Source of the DNA: Phycisphaerales bacterium
GTDB taxonomy: Bacteria; Planctomycetota; Phycisphaerae; Phycisphaerales; UBA1924
DNA: 64,000 nucleotides
Reading direction: 5' to 3'
Assembly (NCBI GenBank): GCA_029213305.1
Contig: JARGPA010000002.1
Span: forward strand, 66,592-130,591
The notes under the pieces are model-generated. The model worked only from the letters and a program-made list of their open reading frames with translations, made no database searches and was not told the origin of the DNA. Positions 8,889 through 18,039 of this stretch are shown one piece after another. Each line of letters begins with the position of its first letter. Position 1 is the stretch's first letter. Both the position numbers and the translations under genes were made by a program.

Positions 8889-9980
8889 TCATTCTAGATT
8901 CATCAGAACTTTGATCCCTTCACCTGAGATCATTGTTTGGAATGCTTTTTCGAAATCTTCGATTGGGAACTCGTGTGTAATGATCTCATCGAGTTCGAGC
9001 TTTCCGGACAGGAGGAGTTTCTCCATTTGGTACCAGGTATCCCACATTTTTCGGCCGTTGATCCCGAGTACTGTGCACCCTTTGAAGATAATGTGAGCAT
9101 TGAAATCAAAGTCCACAGTCCTCGCAGGTAGACCCAAGAGCGCGGCGGTCCCCCCATTGCGGAGTGCACGGAACCCCTGATCCATCGCGGCGGGAGCGCC
9201 AGACATTTCTAAGAGGACATCGACTCCTTCATATGTCTCTGCTCGGACTTTTTCAATCCACCCGTTGTCACGCGCGTCGAATGCTTCTGTAGCGCCGAGT
9301 TTCTTTGCGAGTTCGAGCCTTGGAGGGTTAATATCTGTACAGTATATTTTCGAAGCGCCTGCAGCTTTTGCTACCGTGACGGCCATGAGCCCAATGATCC
9401 CAACTCCCGAAATGAGTACTGTTTTTGCGCTCACGCCTGCAGCCATTACAGTATGAACTGCATTTCCAAGCGGATCCAAAATCGCGGCGTACTTATCTGG
9501 GATGTCTTCGTGCAACGGCCAAACATTTTCTTCAGGAACGACAATGTAATCTGCGAAACACCCGTCACGATCAATTCCGAAAATCGTTGTGTCCGCCGCG
9601 ATATGCGCGTTGCCCGTCCTTGAGTTGTAATCAACACCAGCGGACATGTGTCCTTCTGCGCTTACTCGTTGTCCTACTTCGTACTTTGTCACTGCGGATC
9701 CGACGGATTCGATTGTCCCTACGAACTCGTGCCCGGTAACAAGCCCGATTGGAATTCGATTAGATGCCCACTCATCCCATTCCCAGATATGACGATCTGT
9801 GCCGCAGATACCTACTTTTTTGACTTTGATCCGAACATCGCGCGGACCAACTTGCGGAATTGGGTGATGATCGTTGAATGCGAGTCCAGCGCCGGCGTGA
9901 TGTTTGGTTAGACATCGCATCTTTCCCGTTGGAATATCAGCCGTCGGGCGAGTTGAATCATCAGTCGAGGTCATGGTCAT
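8889..9980 (-). CDS. tdh: L-threonine 3-dehydrogenase without structural zinc site
   Basis: A 363-residue zinc-type medium-chain dehydrogenase that oxidises L-threonine to 2-amino-3-oxobutanoate with NAD+. The catalytic zinc ligands Cys59 (GICGTD), His84 and Glu85 (TGHEFVG) are present, as is the nucleotide-binding SGVGIIGLMAV. Its order and spacing match Tdh better than other alcohol dehydrogenases. The structural-zinc lobe has lost all four cysteines: positions 114, 117, 120 and 128 are Ala, Asp, Ser and Ala in an ungapped alignment to the E. coli enzyme. No kbl partner is adjacent. Family similarity begins near Met21, so the true start may be later than 9980. Confidence 0.85.
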   Translation of the reverse strand: MTMTSTDDSTRPTADIPTGKMRCLTKHHAGAGLAFNDHHPIPQVGPRDVRIKVKKVGICGTDRHIWEWDEWASNRIPIGLVTGHEFVGTIESVGSAVTKYEVGQRVSAEGHMSAGVDYNSRTGNAHIAADTTIFGIDRDGCFADYIVVPEENVWPLHEDIPDKYAAILDPLGNAVHTVMAAGVSAKTVLISGVGIIGLMAVTVAKAAGASKIYCTDINPPRLELAKKLGATEAFDARDNGWIEKVRAETYEGVDVLLEMSGAPAAMDQGFRALRNGGTAALLGLPARTVDFDFNAHIIFKGCTVLGINGRKMWDTWYQMEKLLLSGKLELDEIITHEFPIEDFEKAFQTMISGEGIKVLMNLE

Positions 9981-10341
9981 ATAGGGCTTTCTTAACGGAG
10001 TAAAACTTTCGTTAATGAATCAAATGCAGTCTGCTTTGGCAATCTTTGAGTCGTTGAGTCGTTGAACCAATGGACAGTGGTTGGATTGATGATATTGTCC
10101 CATCTTGGGGGCGTGAGATCAACGGATCACCCCCAGATCTGGATGATTCGAGCGGATTCGTTGTTAAGAACCTCTTTAGAGGCAGAATCTGCTCATATCA
10201 GGATGATGATATGGTCCAAATACCGTTCAGAATCGTAGAATCGAAGGGATATTGCAGGGCTTCATGTCCGATAGTTACAATACCACTCAGTTAGGACCAG
10301 AATTGAGCATTTTGCATTCACAGAGACAGTCGATTTAATCT
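9981..10341. other. divergent intergenic region tdh / secretion operon
   Basis: 361 bases between two divergent genes. An open frame at 10070-10294 (74 codons, plus) has no recognisable protein features and I do not call it. A 12-base perfect palindrome, CCTCTTTAGAGG, lies at 10171-10182 and might be an operator or chance. Promoters for both flanking genes must be here, but none stands out. Confidence 0.4.
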
Positions 10342-11544
10342 ATGAGCCGAGCAGCAAACACAACCCGTTCCTTCTTCTACCTCGCAAACAAATCCAGCGG
10401 CGGTAAAGCAATGGGTATCCGCAATGCTCGTTCACAAAGAGCGCTCGCAGACATTCTACGAAGTGAAAAACAAGTCCTCATCCGCACATGGAAACTCCCG
10501 AGCTGGGCAACAAACTCCCCTGAAATGTCTCTCAAGGATCATGCAGAGTTTGATTCTCAAATTGCTCAACTCGTTTCACGAGGCGTTCCCCTTACTGAAG
10601 CGCTCGAAATTGCATCCACGGTTGTCTCGTCAGGCAATAAAGATCGGATCGATCGATTACGACACGCTGTATCACAAGGAACCAGTTTCTCCGATGCATG
10701 TCGTCAGGTTGGTAGTTTTGACAGCGTCACTGTCGCGGTGTATCAAGCTTCTGAGAAAACAGGTGATCTCGCAGGTGCATGTTCTCAACTTGCACACGGC
10801 GCTCGTCGAAGACTCTCAGTCTCTGGTAAAGCAGCGACCCTAATGATTTACCCTGCGATTGTACTCTCGATCGCGTTTATCGCGGCGACGATCATGCTCG
10901 TACTCGTGGTTCCAACAATTGGGAACGCGATGACCAAATCAGGAATCGAAGTCCCTCTCTTCACTCAAATCCTCGTTTCTGTTGGGAACTTCCTTCGCGA
11001 GTACATTCTTTACTTCGCGAGCAGTTTGATCTTGATAATCGTTGGTGCGATTCTTTTCCGAGGCACACTCTCCAAACTCGCGATCAAACTGACACGAAAT
11101 GCTCCATTTGTTCGCGATGTTGTCATGCAACAAGAACTCACTCGATTCTTCTCTGTGATTAGCGCGATGACCAAATCAGGAATCCCCCTGAGCGACGCAA
11201 TCCAGGTGAGTTCCGCGGTGATCACTCACCCGAAACTCAACAGTGATCTTAAAAAACTCCGTCAACGACTCATCGAAGGCGGCGTATTCCGATCATTGAT
11301 CTCGAAAGTTGAAGCGCTCCCACTTTCCACTCGACGATTACTCATCGCCGCGGATCAGGCAGGTGATCTCGAGAGTGCCTTTGATGGCCTTGCGCTCGAT
11401 CATGCTGAAGAAGTGGATAAGAAAACCGCTCGTCTGATGGCGATCCTCGAACCATTACTGATCGTTGTTCTCTTCTTGATCGTGGGAACCATTATCCTCG
11501 CAATCATGCTTCCAATGCTCAATATGACAAGCGGAGCGATGTAA
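10342..11544 (+). CDS. gspF: type II secretion / type IV pilus inner-membrane platform protein
   Basis: A 400-residue GspF/PilC-family protein, the polytopic platform that couples the cytoplasmic ATPase to pseudopilus assembly. It has the duplicated GspF domain: the first copy from about residue 65 (FDSQIAQLVSRGVPLTEALEIA) and the second from about 267 (ELTRFFSVISAMTKSGIPLSDAI). Three membrane spans are seen near 165-195, 220-245 and 370-395. It heads the operon running to 18702 and is separated from gspG by 133 bases. The first 60 residues are basic and poorly conserved; a later start is possible. The name GspF is preferred over PilC because pseudopilins of the G and K types follow. Confidence 0.85.
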   Translation: MSRAANTTRSFFYLANKSSGGKAMGIRNARSQRALADILRSEKQVLIRTWKLPSWATNSPEMSLKDHAEFDSQIAQLVSRGVPLTEALEIASTVVSSGNKDRIDRLRHAVSQGTSFSDACRQVGSFDSVTVAVYQASEKTGDLAGACSQLAHGARRRLSVSGKAATLMIYPAIVLSIAFIAATIMLVLVVPTIGNAMTKSGIEVPLFTQILVSVGNFLREYILYFASSLILIIVGAILFRGTLSKLAIKLTRNAPFVRDVVMQQELTRFFSVISAMTKSGIPLSDAIQVSSAVITHPKLNSDLKKLRQRLIEGGVFRSLISKVEALPLSTRRLLIAADQAGDLESAFDGLALDHAEEVDKKTARLMAILEPLLIVVLFLIVGTIILAIMLPMLNMTSGAM

Positions 11545-11677
11545 TCTAACGAATTGAACATACCACATTTTTTCCAAACTCATTTGGATTCAACATATCT
11601 GTAACAAAACGTGCAACATACAATGCATTTAAGCGTTGAACAAATAAGCACTTGCAAGAAAAACAGGAGACTTTTCA

Positions 11678-12115
11678 ATGTCCACCCCATCACTTGATAT
11701 ACAAATCGCTCGGCGTACTACCAAACGCATGGCGCGCCCAGGCTTCTCATTGATCGAACTTACTGCGGTGCTCGTCATTCTTGGTTTGCTAATGGCTGGC
11801 GCTGCGATTGCGGTACCCAAGCAGATTCAAAAAGCTCGCGTCCGTGTTACCAAGACATCGATGACAACGATTAAAACCGCGATCAACACATATATGGCCG
11901 ACCATGCAGGAGTTGCTCCAGCAACTGTTGCAGAGTTGATCCCATCATACATTGAACAAGGATCTGAGATCGACGCATGGGATCGCCCGTATTACTATCG
12001 TGCAACTCCTGGGACTGCGAATCCATTCGAGCTTATTTCATCTGGGAACGACAGGGAATTCCAAACCCCTGACGATATCGATCTCTGGAAGATGAACTTA
12101 AAAACTGGAAACTGA
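11678..12115 (+). CDS. gspG: type II secretion major pseudopilin
   Basis: A 145-residue major pseudopilin that forms the pseudopilus. A basic 22-residue leader ends at the prepilin peptidase site, seen as RPG|FSLIELTAVLVILG, with the conserved Glu at mature position 5. The C-terminal domain has the GspG pattern of an aromatic- and Asp-rich region (DAWDRPYYYRATPG, then DIDLWKMN), often a calcium site. AGGAG (11666-11670) supports the ATG at 11678. The 133-base gap before it suggests its own promoter or extra expression, as expected for the major subunit. Confidence 0.9.
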   Translation: MSTPSLDIQIARRTTKRMARPGFSLIELTAVLVILGLLMAGAAIAVPKQIQKARVRVTKTSMTTIKTAINTYMADHAGVAPATVAELIPSYIEQGSEIDAWDRPYYYRATPGTANPFELISSGNDREFQTPDDIDLWKMNLKTGN

Positions 12116-12159
12116 ATCCATTAAAACAGGCCAATCTTTGGTCGAGAGGATCTTGAACA

Positions 12160-12744
12160 TTGAAGCTATACGCGCAGAAAGTGGACACACCCAATCATCG
12201 AAGGCTGCAAAGCCGAAGAGGGTTGACCTTTCTTGAAGCAATCCTCGCGGTCGTCTTGCTTTCAATGGTTGCAATCTCACTCTCTAGTGCAGTTTCATTT
12301 ATGAGTCAATCGCAGAGACGAATGGCCCAGAGACTTGGGGCTGCAGAACTTGCGAATCGCTTGATTCTCCAGTACATCGATGAACGAGATTCATTACCCG
12401 ATAAAGCGCTCCCTATCGAGTACGACATTGATCTTTATCGATGGACGCTCGAAGAGAAGCCTGTGAAGTTCGAGTTTGACGACAAAGTTGTTGATGAAGC
12501 AGGGAACAACGTCGGCGGCGGCGTTAGTCTTGATCGAATCAAACTTATTACGATCAAAGTCTGGCTCGCGTCTGACTCAGGTGGATCACGCTCGTTCACA
12601 AGCAACGTTCCAAACGCCACGATCAGACGACTCATTGATCCACTTGCATTTAATAATCCGGATTCTCTCAATACCTTGCTTCAAAAACCGGGGGGTATTG
12701 AACAACTCTTCGAATCTCTTCTAGATCTTGAGGAGGGGCCTTAA
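12160..12744 (+). CDS. minor pseudopilin, GspI/H-like
   Basis: A 194-residue minor pseudopilin with a class III signal: basic leader, then RRG|LTFLEAILAVVLLSMVAIS, with Glu at mature position 5. A prepilin peptidase (not in the window) would cut after the Gly. The rest is a soluble domain of about 150 residues. Start is TTG at 12160 with GAGAGGA ten bases upstream; no better in-frame ATG precedes the leader. It overlaps the next gene by one base (TAATG). Which minor pseudopilin it represents (H or I) cannot be settled by eye; order in the operon suggests I. Confidence 0.75.
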   Translation: MKLYAQKVDTPNHRRLQSRRGLTFLEAILAVVLLSMVAISLSSAVSFMSQSQRRMAQRLGAAELANRLILQYIDERDSLPDKALPIEYDIDLYRWTLEEKPVKFEFDDKVVDEAGNNVGGGVSLDRIKLITIKVWLASDSGGSRSFTSNVPNATIRRLIDPLAFNNPDSLNTLLQKPGGIEQLFESLLDLEEGP

Positions 12745-13844
12745 TGAATCGTCAAACCCGTTTAAACGCAACTCAATCGACTCGTTCACATCGCGGGTTT
12801 ACATTGATGGAAACATTGCTTGCGATGGTTCTCGGATCGATGGTTCTCACAGGATGTCTCGGCGTCTTTATGGCACTTCGAAATATGGAGACGACATTCG
12901 CAAACCGATACGAGACGACAAGCGAACTAGATATCACCCATTCTGCAATTGCACGATCCATGTTGAGTTTGCAGATGGAAGAAACTACGGCGACAACTGT
13001 CACACGATCTGACGATCAAGACGCTGAACCAGTTGATGAAAATGCTGAACCTGATCCGCGTGCACGAATTATCCTTGAAACTGATCCGAGTGTCGCGCCT
13101 GACTCTACGGGTTGGATCCCTCAGCGCTTCGAGATAGTCACGGCCACCCCTCCTGTTCCTGCGGGGCTCGCTTCGCAAGCTGCGGGGTGGTATACCGCAC
13201 AAGACAAAGACGGGACACTTGATTTTTCCGCAATGGATGGATCACAAGGGGTCATGCGGAGTGTCTTCGAGTTTCGTCCACATGGACAGCGTGAACGGAT
13301 CATGCAACAACTGGGTTTGATCCAATCGGGTGATCCACTCATTGGCAATATCCCTGAAGATGAAACCGATCTCTCGAGTGAACCTCCAAACTGGACTCTC
13401 TGGTGGCGCCCCATCTTGTCATACGAAGGTGAACAACTCCTCTACGGGGCGCAGCCTTTCCGGGACAGTTTTGGAACCGCCGACGAGATTCGTGCTCGAC
13501 TTGCAGGCGCTGTGCCTCTTATTCACAATGTTGATCGATGTATCTGGGAGCTTTTTAAGGGCGACGAGTTTATCACATCACATGTCGCTCTCGAAATTGG
13601 CGATCTCCCCGCGTTTGCTCAGTTTGAAATGATTCTAACAAACGAGCAATATGCATCTTGGATGTTTGAAATCGATTGGGTACTCGGAGATGATCCAAGT
13701 ACAAGTACTGCTAATGAACTTGCAGAAGACGATTCTCAAGACGATCAAGACACGGACACGGGAGACGACACTGGTCGACCCACAAGACCGAACGGGCAAC
13801 CTGATCCGAACGCGACACGCACACTTGATTTCTCTGATTCATAA
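12744..13844 (+). CDS. minor pseudopilin, GspJ-like
   Basis: A 366-residue pseudopilin with a basic leader and cleavage site HRG|FTLMETLLAMVLGSMVL, with Glu at mature position 5. It is longer than typical GspJ (about 200), and its C-terminal part is acidic and ends in a low-complexity Asp/Thr/Pro tail (about residues 325-366, rich in DDSQDD-type runs). AGGAGG (12731-12736) lies eight bases upstream and the start codon overlaps the previous stop. Position between the I-like and K-like genes supports the J assignment. The tail is probably disordered and secreted. Confidence 0.72.
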   Translation: MNRQTRLNATQSTRSHRGFTLMETLLAMVLGSMVLTGCLGVFMALRNMETTFANRYETTSELDITHSAIARSMLSLQMEETTATTVTRSDDQDAEPVDENAEPDPRARIILETDPSVAPDSTGWIPQRFEIVTATPPVPAGLASQAAGWYTAQDKDGTLDFSAMDGSQGVMRSVFEFRPHGQRERIMQQLGLIQSGDPLIGNIPEDETDLSSEPPNWTLWWRPILSYEGEQLLYGAQPFRDSFGTADEIRARLAGAVPLIHNVDRCIWELFKGDEFITSHVALEIGDLPAFAQFEMILTNEQYASWMFEIDWVLGDDPSTSTANELAEDDSQDDQDTDTGDDTGRPTRPNGQPDPNATRTLDFSDS

Positions 13845-13858
13845 ATAGACATACAAGA

Positions 13859-14749
13859 ATGATCTCATATCCAAAGCTAATCCGATCCTTGTTCACCAAT
13901 CGATGTCACCATCGACGAGGGTTTGCAATCGCAATGGTTGTTATGCTTATGGTTGTTGTCGGACTAGGAATCGGAGTTGCATTAACCCGTTTTAGCGCTC
14001 AGACGAAGAGTGTTTCGAGACAAGTTCAAAGTTACCAAGATCATCATTTAGGCCGTGGACTTCAAGAAGCAATCGGAGCTTGGCTGCGTCAACAAAACGG
14101 CCGGGAACTCTCTGAGGTTCTCGAACCAGAAACCGGACACGCAATGGACATCATTCTCTCTGATGGTTCCGAAGTTTCCGCGTTTCTTCTGGATGCTCAA
14201 GGAGCAGCGCTGAGCAACTTGTCTGGAAAAACGGATCAACAAATCGAAAACGGCGGCGCGATTCTCCGGAATCTAACTCTCAACTCAACCCAAGCTGAGT
14301 ACCTAGATTTTACAAGACCATTCGGCCCCATGAACATTAGTGTGAACTCTGCACCACAACGAGTACTCGATGCGGCGTGCCGAGTCGTCGCTGGGCAATA
14401 TTCGGATCAATATCTCACAGAACTCGAAGTTCTTCGAAACAGTGGTGTCGCAATTACCAGAACCGAACTAACACGCGCAGCGTCAAATGCGGGACTCTCC
14501 AGCGAGCAGAGAGCTGTTGGATTGCAGATCTTTGCAACAGATATCGAACTCTGGGCAGTCATCATCGAAGTTCGCGCAGGCCGAGGTTCGAGTCAGGGCC
14601 GATTAATTTCTCGTTACGGGGGAATCACGAGAATCCGCGTGAACTCAAGAAATCAAGGATCAGGCAATCCAATGGAACTTGGTGCGTTCATTACATGGAA
14701 TGACATCGGTATTCTTGATCGTGAAGTGAATCTCGCAGAGTTATACTAG
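13859..14749 (+). CDS. general secretion pathway protein K-like
   Basis: A 296-residue protein with an N-terminal RRGFAIAMVVMLMVVVGLGIGVALTRF membrane segment. As in the GspK group it lacks the position-5 glutamate of ordinary pseudopilins, consistent with the tip subunit. The periplasmic part includes ISVNSAPQRVLDAACRVVAG, matching the GspK segment in which helix-hairpin-helix-like repeats follow 'N.N.A'. It follows the J-like gene by 14 bases. At the pseudopilus tip GspK forms a complex with I and J. The assignment rests on order plus these short motifs. Confidence 0.72.
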   Translation: MISYPKLIRSLFTNRCHHRRGFAIAMVVMLMVVVGLGIGVALTRFSAQTKSVSRQVQSYQDHHLGRGLQEAIGAWLRQQNGRELSEVLEPETGHAMDIILSDGSEVSAFLLDAQGAALSNLSGKTDQQIENGGAILRNLTLNSTQAEYLDFTRPFGPMNISVNSAPQRVLDAACRVVAGQYSDQYLTELEVLRNSGVAITRTELTRAASNAGLSSEQRAVGLQIFATDIELWAVIIEVRAGRGSSQGRLISRYGGITRIRVNSRNQGSGNPMELGAFITWNDIGILDREVNLAELY

Positions 14750-14962
14750 TGTTGGAGTGATTGAAACACGATAAAGAGACTGATTGGTCTATGATTGAGG
14801 CAAATCTCACAAAACCCGGCACTATTGGGCAGCCGAACAGATCCGTGAGATATATGAATGAATCGGATTCAACAGGCCGATAAAACAATGAGATAGTCTG
14901 TTTCTTGGATTGGATATCAGCCCATTAGAAGATCCAGATAGTGCAGCAAGGATAAACGAGTT

Positions 14963-15784
14963 ATGAGCAACAACATCACGCGATCTCAAGCGAAATCATG
15001 GACTCTCGCCGCACAACTTGCCTCTGTCGTGTTTGTTCTTTGTGCAGTTGCCCTTGGTATTGTTGGGCTTCCTGAGCCGAAGACCAATGCAATCATCGAT
15101 CAGACCAATCAACCTATGATGATGGATAACTCCCAGAGTCGTGCAAACTCAACAAACCCTAACTCAATCAACGATGGGTTAACATCAATGATGGCCATAG
15201 ACAGTCTGGGACTCTCAGAGCGACTTGCATTGCTCGACAATGCGCCAGTCATGGTCAACAAGGAACCAGTTGATACCACGGACTTTGACCCAGAACCCGA
15301 ACAAAATATCGACGACGGCGAGATTGCAAAACGCGTTCGATATGTTGGGTTTATCAACGATCCTGATAATCGACACGCATTCATCCGGATCGATGGCAAA
15401 CAGAGAATTGTTGCACTTGGAAGCACTGCACGATCTGGGAATGAAGATTTTCCTGACTTGATTGTTGAACGCATTACACCAGACGCGATTGTACTAAACG
15501 ATGGAGAACGCCGCGGACGTGTTCCATTAGCGTCCAGAAGTAACCAATCAATCACAATGGCCGGCGGCGCCCCTGTTGAAGTCGTTGAATCAGCAGCCGC
15601 GAGCACAGGACTCACGGAAGAAGACGAAGCACGTATCGCCGCGATGCCAGCTCGACAACAACCATTGGCTCGTCGTCGACTCGAACGAGAACGGCGTGGA
15701 CTCCCACCTGAAAACGAAAATAGAAAACCAACTCCAAAGCCTCAACGCGAGTATCGTGGCGGGTTCACGACACGAAACAATTAG
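14963..15784 (+). CDS. bitopic membrane protein, GspC/PilP-like
   Basis: A 273-residue protein with a short cytoplasmic tail, one membrane span (about residues 14-36), a long linker and a compact beta-rich domain at about 125-195 (RYVGFINDPDNRHAFIRIDGK, then ERITPDAIVLNDGERRG). That domain pattern resembles the homology region of GspC and PilP, which link the inner-membrane platform to the secretin. The last 70 residues are Arg/Glu/Pro-rich and probably disordered. Preceded by a 213-base gap in which no gene is seen. Function is inferred from position between K-like and L-like genes. Confidence 0.6.
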   Translation: MSNNITRSQAKSWTLAAQLASVVFVLCAVALGIVGLPEPKTNAIIDQTNQPMMMDNSQSRANSTNPNSINDGLTSMMAIDSLGLSERLALLDNAPVMVNKEPVDTTDFDPEPEQNIDDGEIAKRVRYVGFINDPDNRHAFIRIDGKQRIVALGSTARSGNEDFPDLIVERITPDAIVLNDGERRGRVPLASRSNQSITMAGGAPVEVVESAAASTGLTEEDEARIAAMPARQQPLARRRLERERRGLPPENENRKPTPKPQREYRGGFTTRNN

Positions 15785-15862
15785 CATCCATATAAACGAT
15801 TCTGAACTGAACTCCCAACGACAGTCGAATGAATTGCATGTTACACCAAGACAGGACGATCA

Positions 15863-17440
15863 TTGAGTAATCGCGTGTGTTATATCCGAAGAGCTGATCG
15901 AGGGGCTGCCTTACGGGGGGTCCGTCTGATCGGGCCTCATACCAACGATTCTTGGCAAGCAGGCGATCGCATTGATCCATCATTGGTTGCTCAATCGATC
16001 AATGAAGCAGCATTATGGATCAAAGATCGACTCGCAAGTGGATCTGGAAGTTCCTCAAAGACTCTTGATGTACTTTGTCTCGATGCAGATGGCGCTGTTT
16101 GTTCATGGGTTAAACCCGAGGACGCAGACCCAACCCTGCTCGACGCGGCGATCTCAGGAGCTATCAGTCAACATGACTTCGACGAACTCGATGCCCCCAC
16201 ACATACTGGGGTCAATGAGCGCTTCCCAAATCTCCCTATGGAACTCAACTATGAGATGTTAAATCCTGATGAGACATCCACAGGTTCGCGTGCAGCTGTG
16301 ATGGCTATCGCAGATGTCCCTGGACGATTGCTCAAGGATGAACTTGATTCGATGGGAATCAGGGTTGAGTGTTTTACTTCAATCTGGCATGCACTCGCGA
16401 GTGTTTGGGATCCAGGCTCAGGAGCTCCATCTAACAGCGTTCAAAGAGTAGTATCTTCAGATTCTCCGATCTCCGCGGTCATCGCGGTTGACGCATCTGA
16501 AGGCCGACTCATTTGGACTTGGTCTCGTCAAGGTGAGTTGATCACTGCAGGATCTTCAAGAGTTCAACTCATTAAGGATGAGCATGAGCTTGTTCCGCAC
16601 ATCCGTCAAGAAGACATATCAAGAGTTTGCAGCGACTGGCTTGGGTGGTCTTCACAACTCGGTGTCTCTCCATCACGAATTTTGTTTATTGGCAACTCAA
16701 CTCAAGTTGTTGAACCCAATACCGAACCAAGCAATGAGTTAAACTCACCTAACGTGAACGGACTCACTCCGGGTCAAATCGGGGTTGCGCTAACCAAATC
16801 TTGGCCCAATGCAACGGTCGATCTCGTAGAGCACGATGATCCAATCGGTGAAACCTTAAGCAAGGTAAAGAGCGGACAAGACATCACCCCATTATCTGGA
16901 TTAACCAGCAGACCTGGCAAGGTTCATCGTTCGATGTACCGCTGGGCAAGCATGGCTCTAGTTGCAGTAGCCGCGACGATCGGGCTCTTTGCGTATCAGC
17001 TCTATTCTCATGCTGATTCCATCAAAGAACAAACATCACTTATTGAAATCGATCGAATGAACGCGATGAACGCGTTTGATCCTGAGCTTGTACTATCGAT
17101 GCTTCCTGTGATGGATCTTCAAGCAAGACTTGATCAGATGCGTTCTAGCCAAGGCCCGTTATCAGTCAAAGAAGCAAAACCAATTCTTGAAGAACTCGAA
17201 ACTGTTTCGTATGTCTTTGGGATCCCGGGAATTGAACTCGATTCTATCCGACTCAACAACACCGCAGTGACAGTCATCATGCGTGTTGAAGAGATCAATC
17301 AAGCAGAACAAGTCTACCAAGGATTATCTGCGATCAGAGGTTCACATCTTCGTTGGAGCTCAATGGCCCCCAAAAATCAAGGGCAGAAGATCCAAGTTAC
17401 CTATAACGCACGCTGGATAGATGAGGAGGGCGATTCATGA
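15863..17440 (+). CDS. GspL/PilM-like secretion assembly protein
   Basis: A 525-residue protein with a cytoplasmic actin-like region (about 1-350), a single membrane span near 372-395 (WASMALVAVAATIGLFAYQLY) and a periplasmic ferredoxin-like domain (about 430-525). This is the topology of GspL, or of fused PilM-PilN. GspL recruits the ATPase GspE to the inner membrane. Start is TTG at 15863, seven bases after AGGA. The stop overlaps the next gene (ATGA). Sequence similarity to GspL is low, and the call depends mainly on topology and operon place. Confidence 0.62.
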   Translation: MSNRVCYIRRADRGAALRGVRLIGPHTNDSWQAGDRIDPSLVAQSINEAALWIKDRLASGSGSSSKTLDVLCLDADGAVCSWVKPEDADPTLLDAAISGAISQHDFDELDAPTHTGVNERFPNLPMELNYEMLNPDETSTGSRAAVMAIADVPGRLLKDELDSMGIRVECFTSIWHALASVWDPGSGAPSNSVQRVVSSDSPISAVIAVDASEGRLIWTWSRQGELITAGSSRVQLIKDEHELVPHIRQEDISRVCSDWLGWSSQLGVSPSRILFIGNSTQVVEPNTEPSNELNSPNVNGLTPGQIGVALTKSWPNATVDLVEHDDPIGETLSKVKSGQDITPLSGLTSRPGKVHRSMYRWASMALVAVAATIGLFAYQLYSHADSIKEQTSLIEIDRMNAMNAFDPELVLSMLPVMDLQARLDQMRSSQGPLSVKEAKPILEELETVSYVFGIPGIELDSIRLNNTAVTVIMRVEEINQAEQVYQGLSAIRGSHLRWSSMAPKNQGQKIQVTYNARWIDEEGDS

Positions 17441-18027
17441 GCCGCATCGGAACCAGCGACAACTTTGTAGGCGGACGACTCAGCGCCGACGATCGGTACG
17501 AACTCGCATCTCGTGCACAGAATCAACAACGACTCAACTACCCAAAGCATCTCATCTTCGTAGGGGTATTGCTTGTTGTTGTTTCGATTATCGTTCTCGT
17601 TCTTGCATGGCAATCCCGCGCTGGAGCTCAAACATCCAATACCAGACGAGCATACGAGCTTACCCAAATCGAAGCATTGATCGCGAACATTCAAACACTT
17701 GAACAATCTCAATCAACAGAAACGAGTCAGGACCAGTTCCAACCGATCCCTGATATCCTTTCTAAGTTTAAGCAGTATGCTCGACAAGCAAAGCTCTCAA
17801 CAGAGCTTGGGTTACCTAACCAACCCAAGTCTCGTCTCATGGGCAATGCGAGATTGATGACCTATCCGTATGCTATCAGAGATCCATCGCTTGAGCACTT
17901 GCTCGACTTTGTCAAAATTTCAACAAGCCAGATCCCTGGGCTCGAAGTGACCGACATGATGATCAAACCCGGCAAGCAAGACTGGCTCTTAACCATCACA
18001 CTCTCTCGTTATGAGCGAACGCAATAG
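17437..18027 (+). CDS. GspM/PilO-like secretion assembly protein
   Basis: A 196-residue bitopic protein with a cytoplasmic tail of about 38 residues, a membrane span (HLIFVGVLLVVVSIIVLVLAW), a coiled-coil stretch and a C-terminal alpha/beta domain ending GLEVTDMMIKPGKQDWLLTITLSRYER, which resembles the ferredoxin-like fold of GspM and PilO. Its ATG overlaps the upstream stop by four bases, so it is translationally coupled to the L-like protein, its expected partner. Assigned by topology and order. Confidence 0.65.
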   Translation: MSRIGTSDNFVGGRLSADDRYELASRAQNQQRLNYPKHLIFVGVLLVVVSIIVLVLAWQSRAGAQTSNTRRAYELTQIEALIANIQTLEQSQSTETSQDQFQPIPDILSKFKQYARQAKLSTELGLPNQPKSRLMGNARLMTYPYAIRDPSLEHLLDFVKISTSQIPGLEVTDMMIKPGKQDWLLTITLSRYERTQ

Positions 18028-18039
18028 GAACCGTACCCG

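Noticed and set aside
10070-10294. A 74-codon frame in the tdh / gspF gap
   Set aside because: No ribosome-binding site, no recognisable features, and cysteine and tryptophan placement looks random.
15109-15615. A 168-codon frame on minus
   Set aside because: Antisense to the GspC/PilP-like gene and made of serine-rich shadow sequence.
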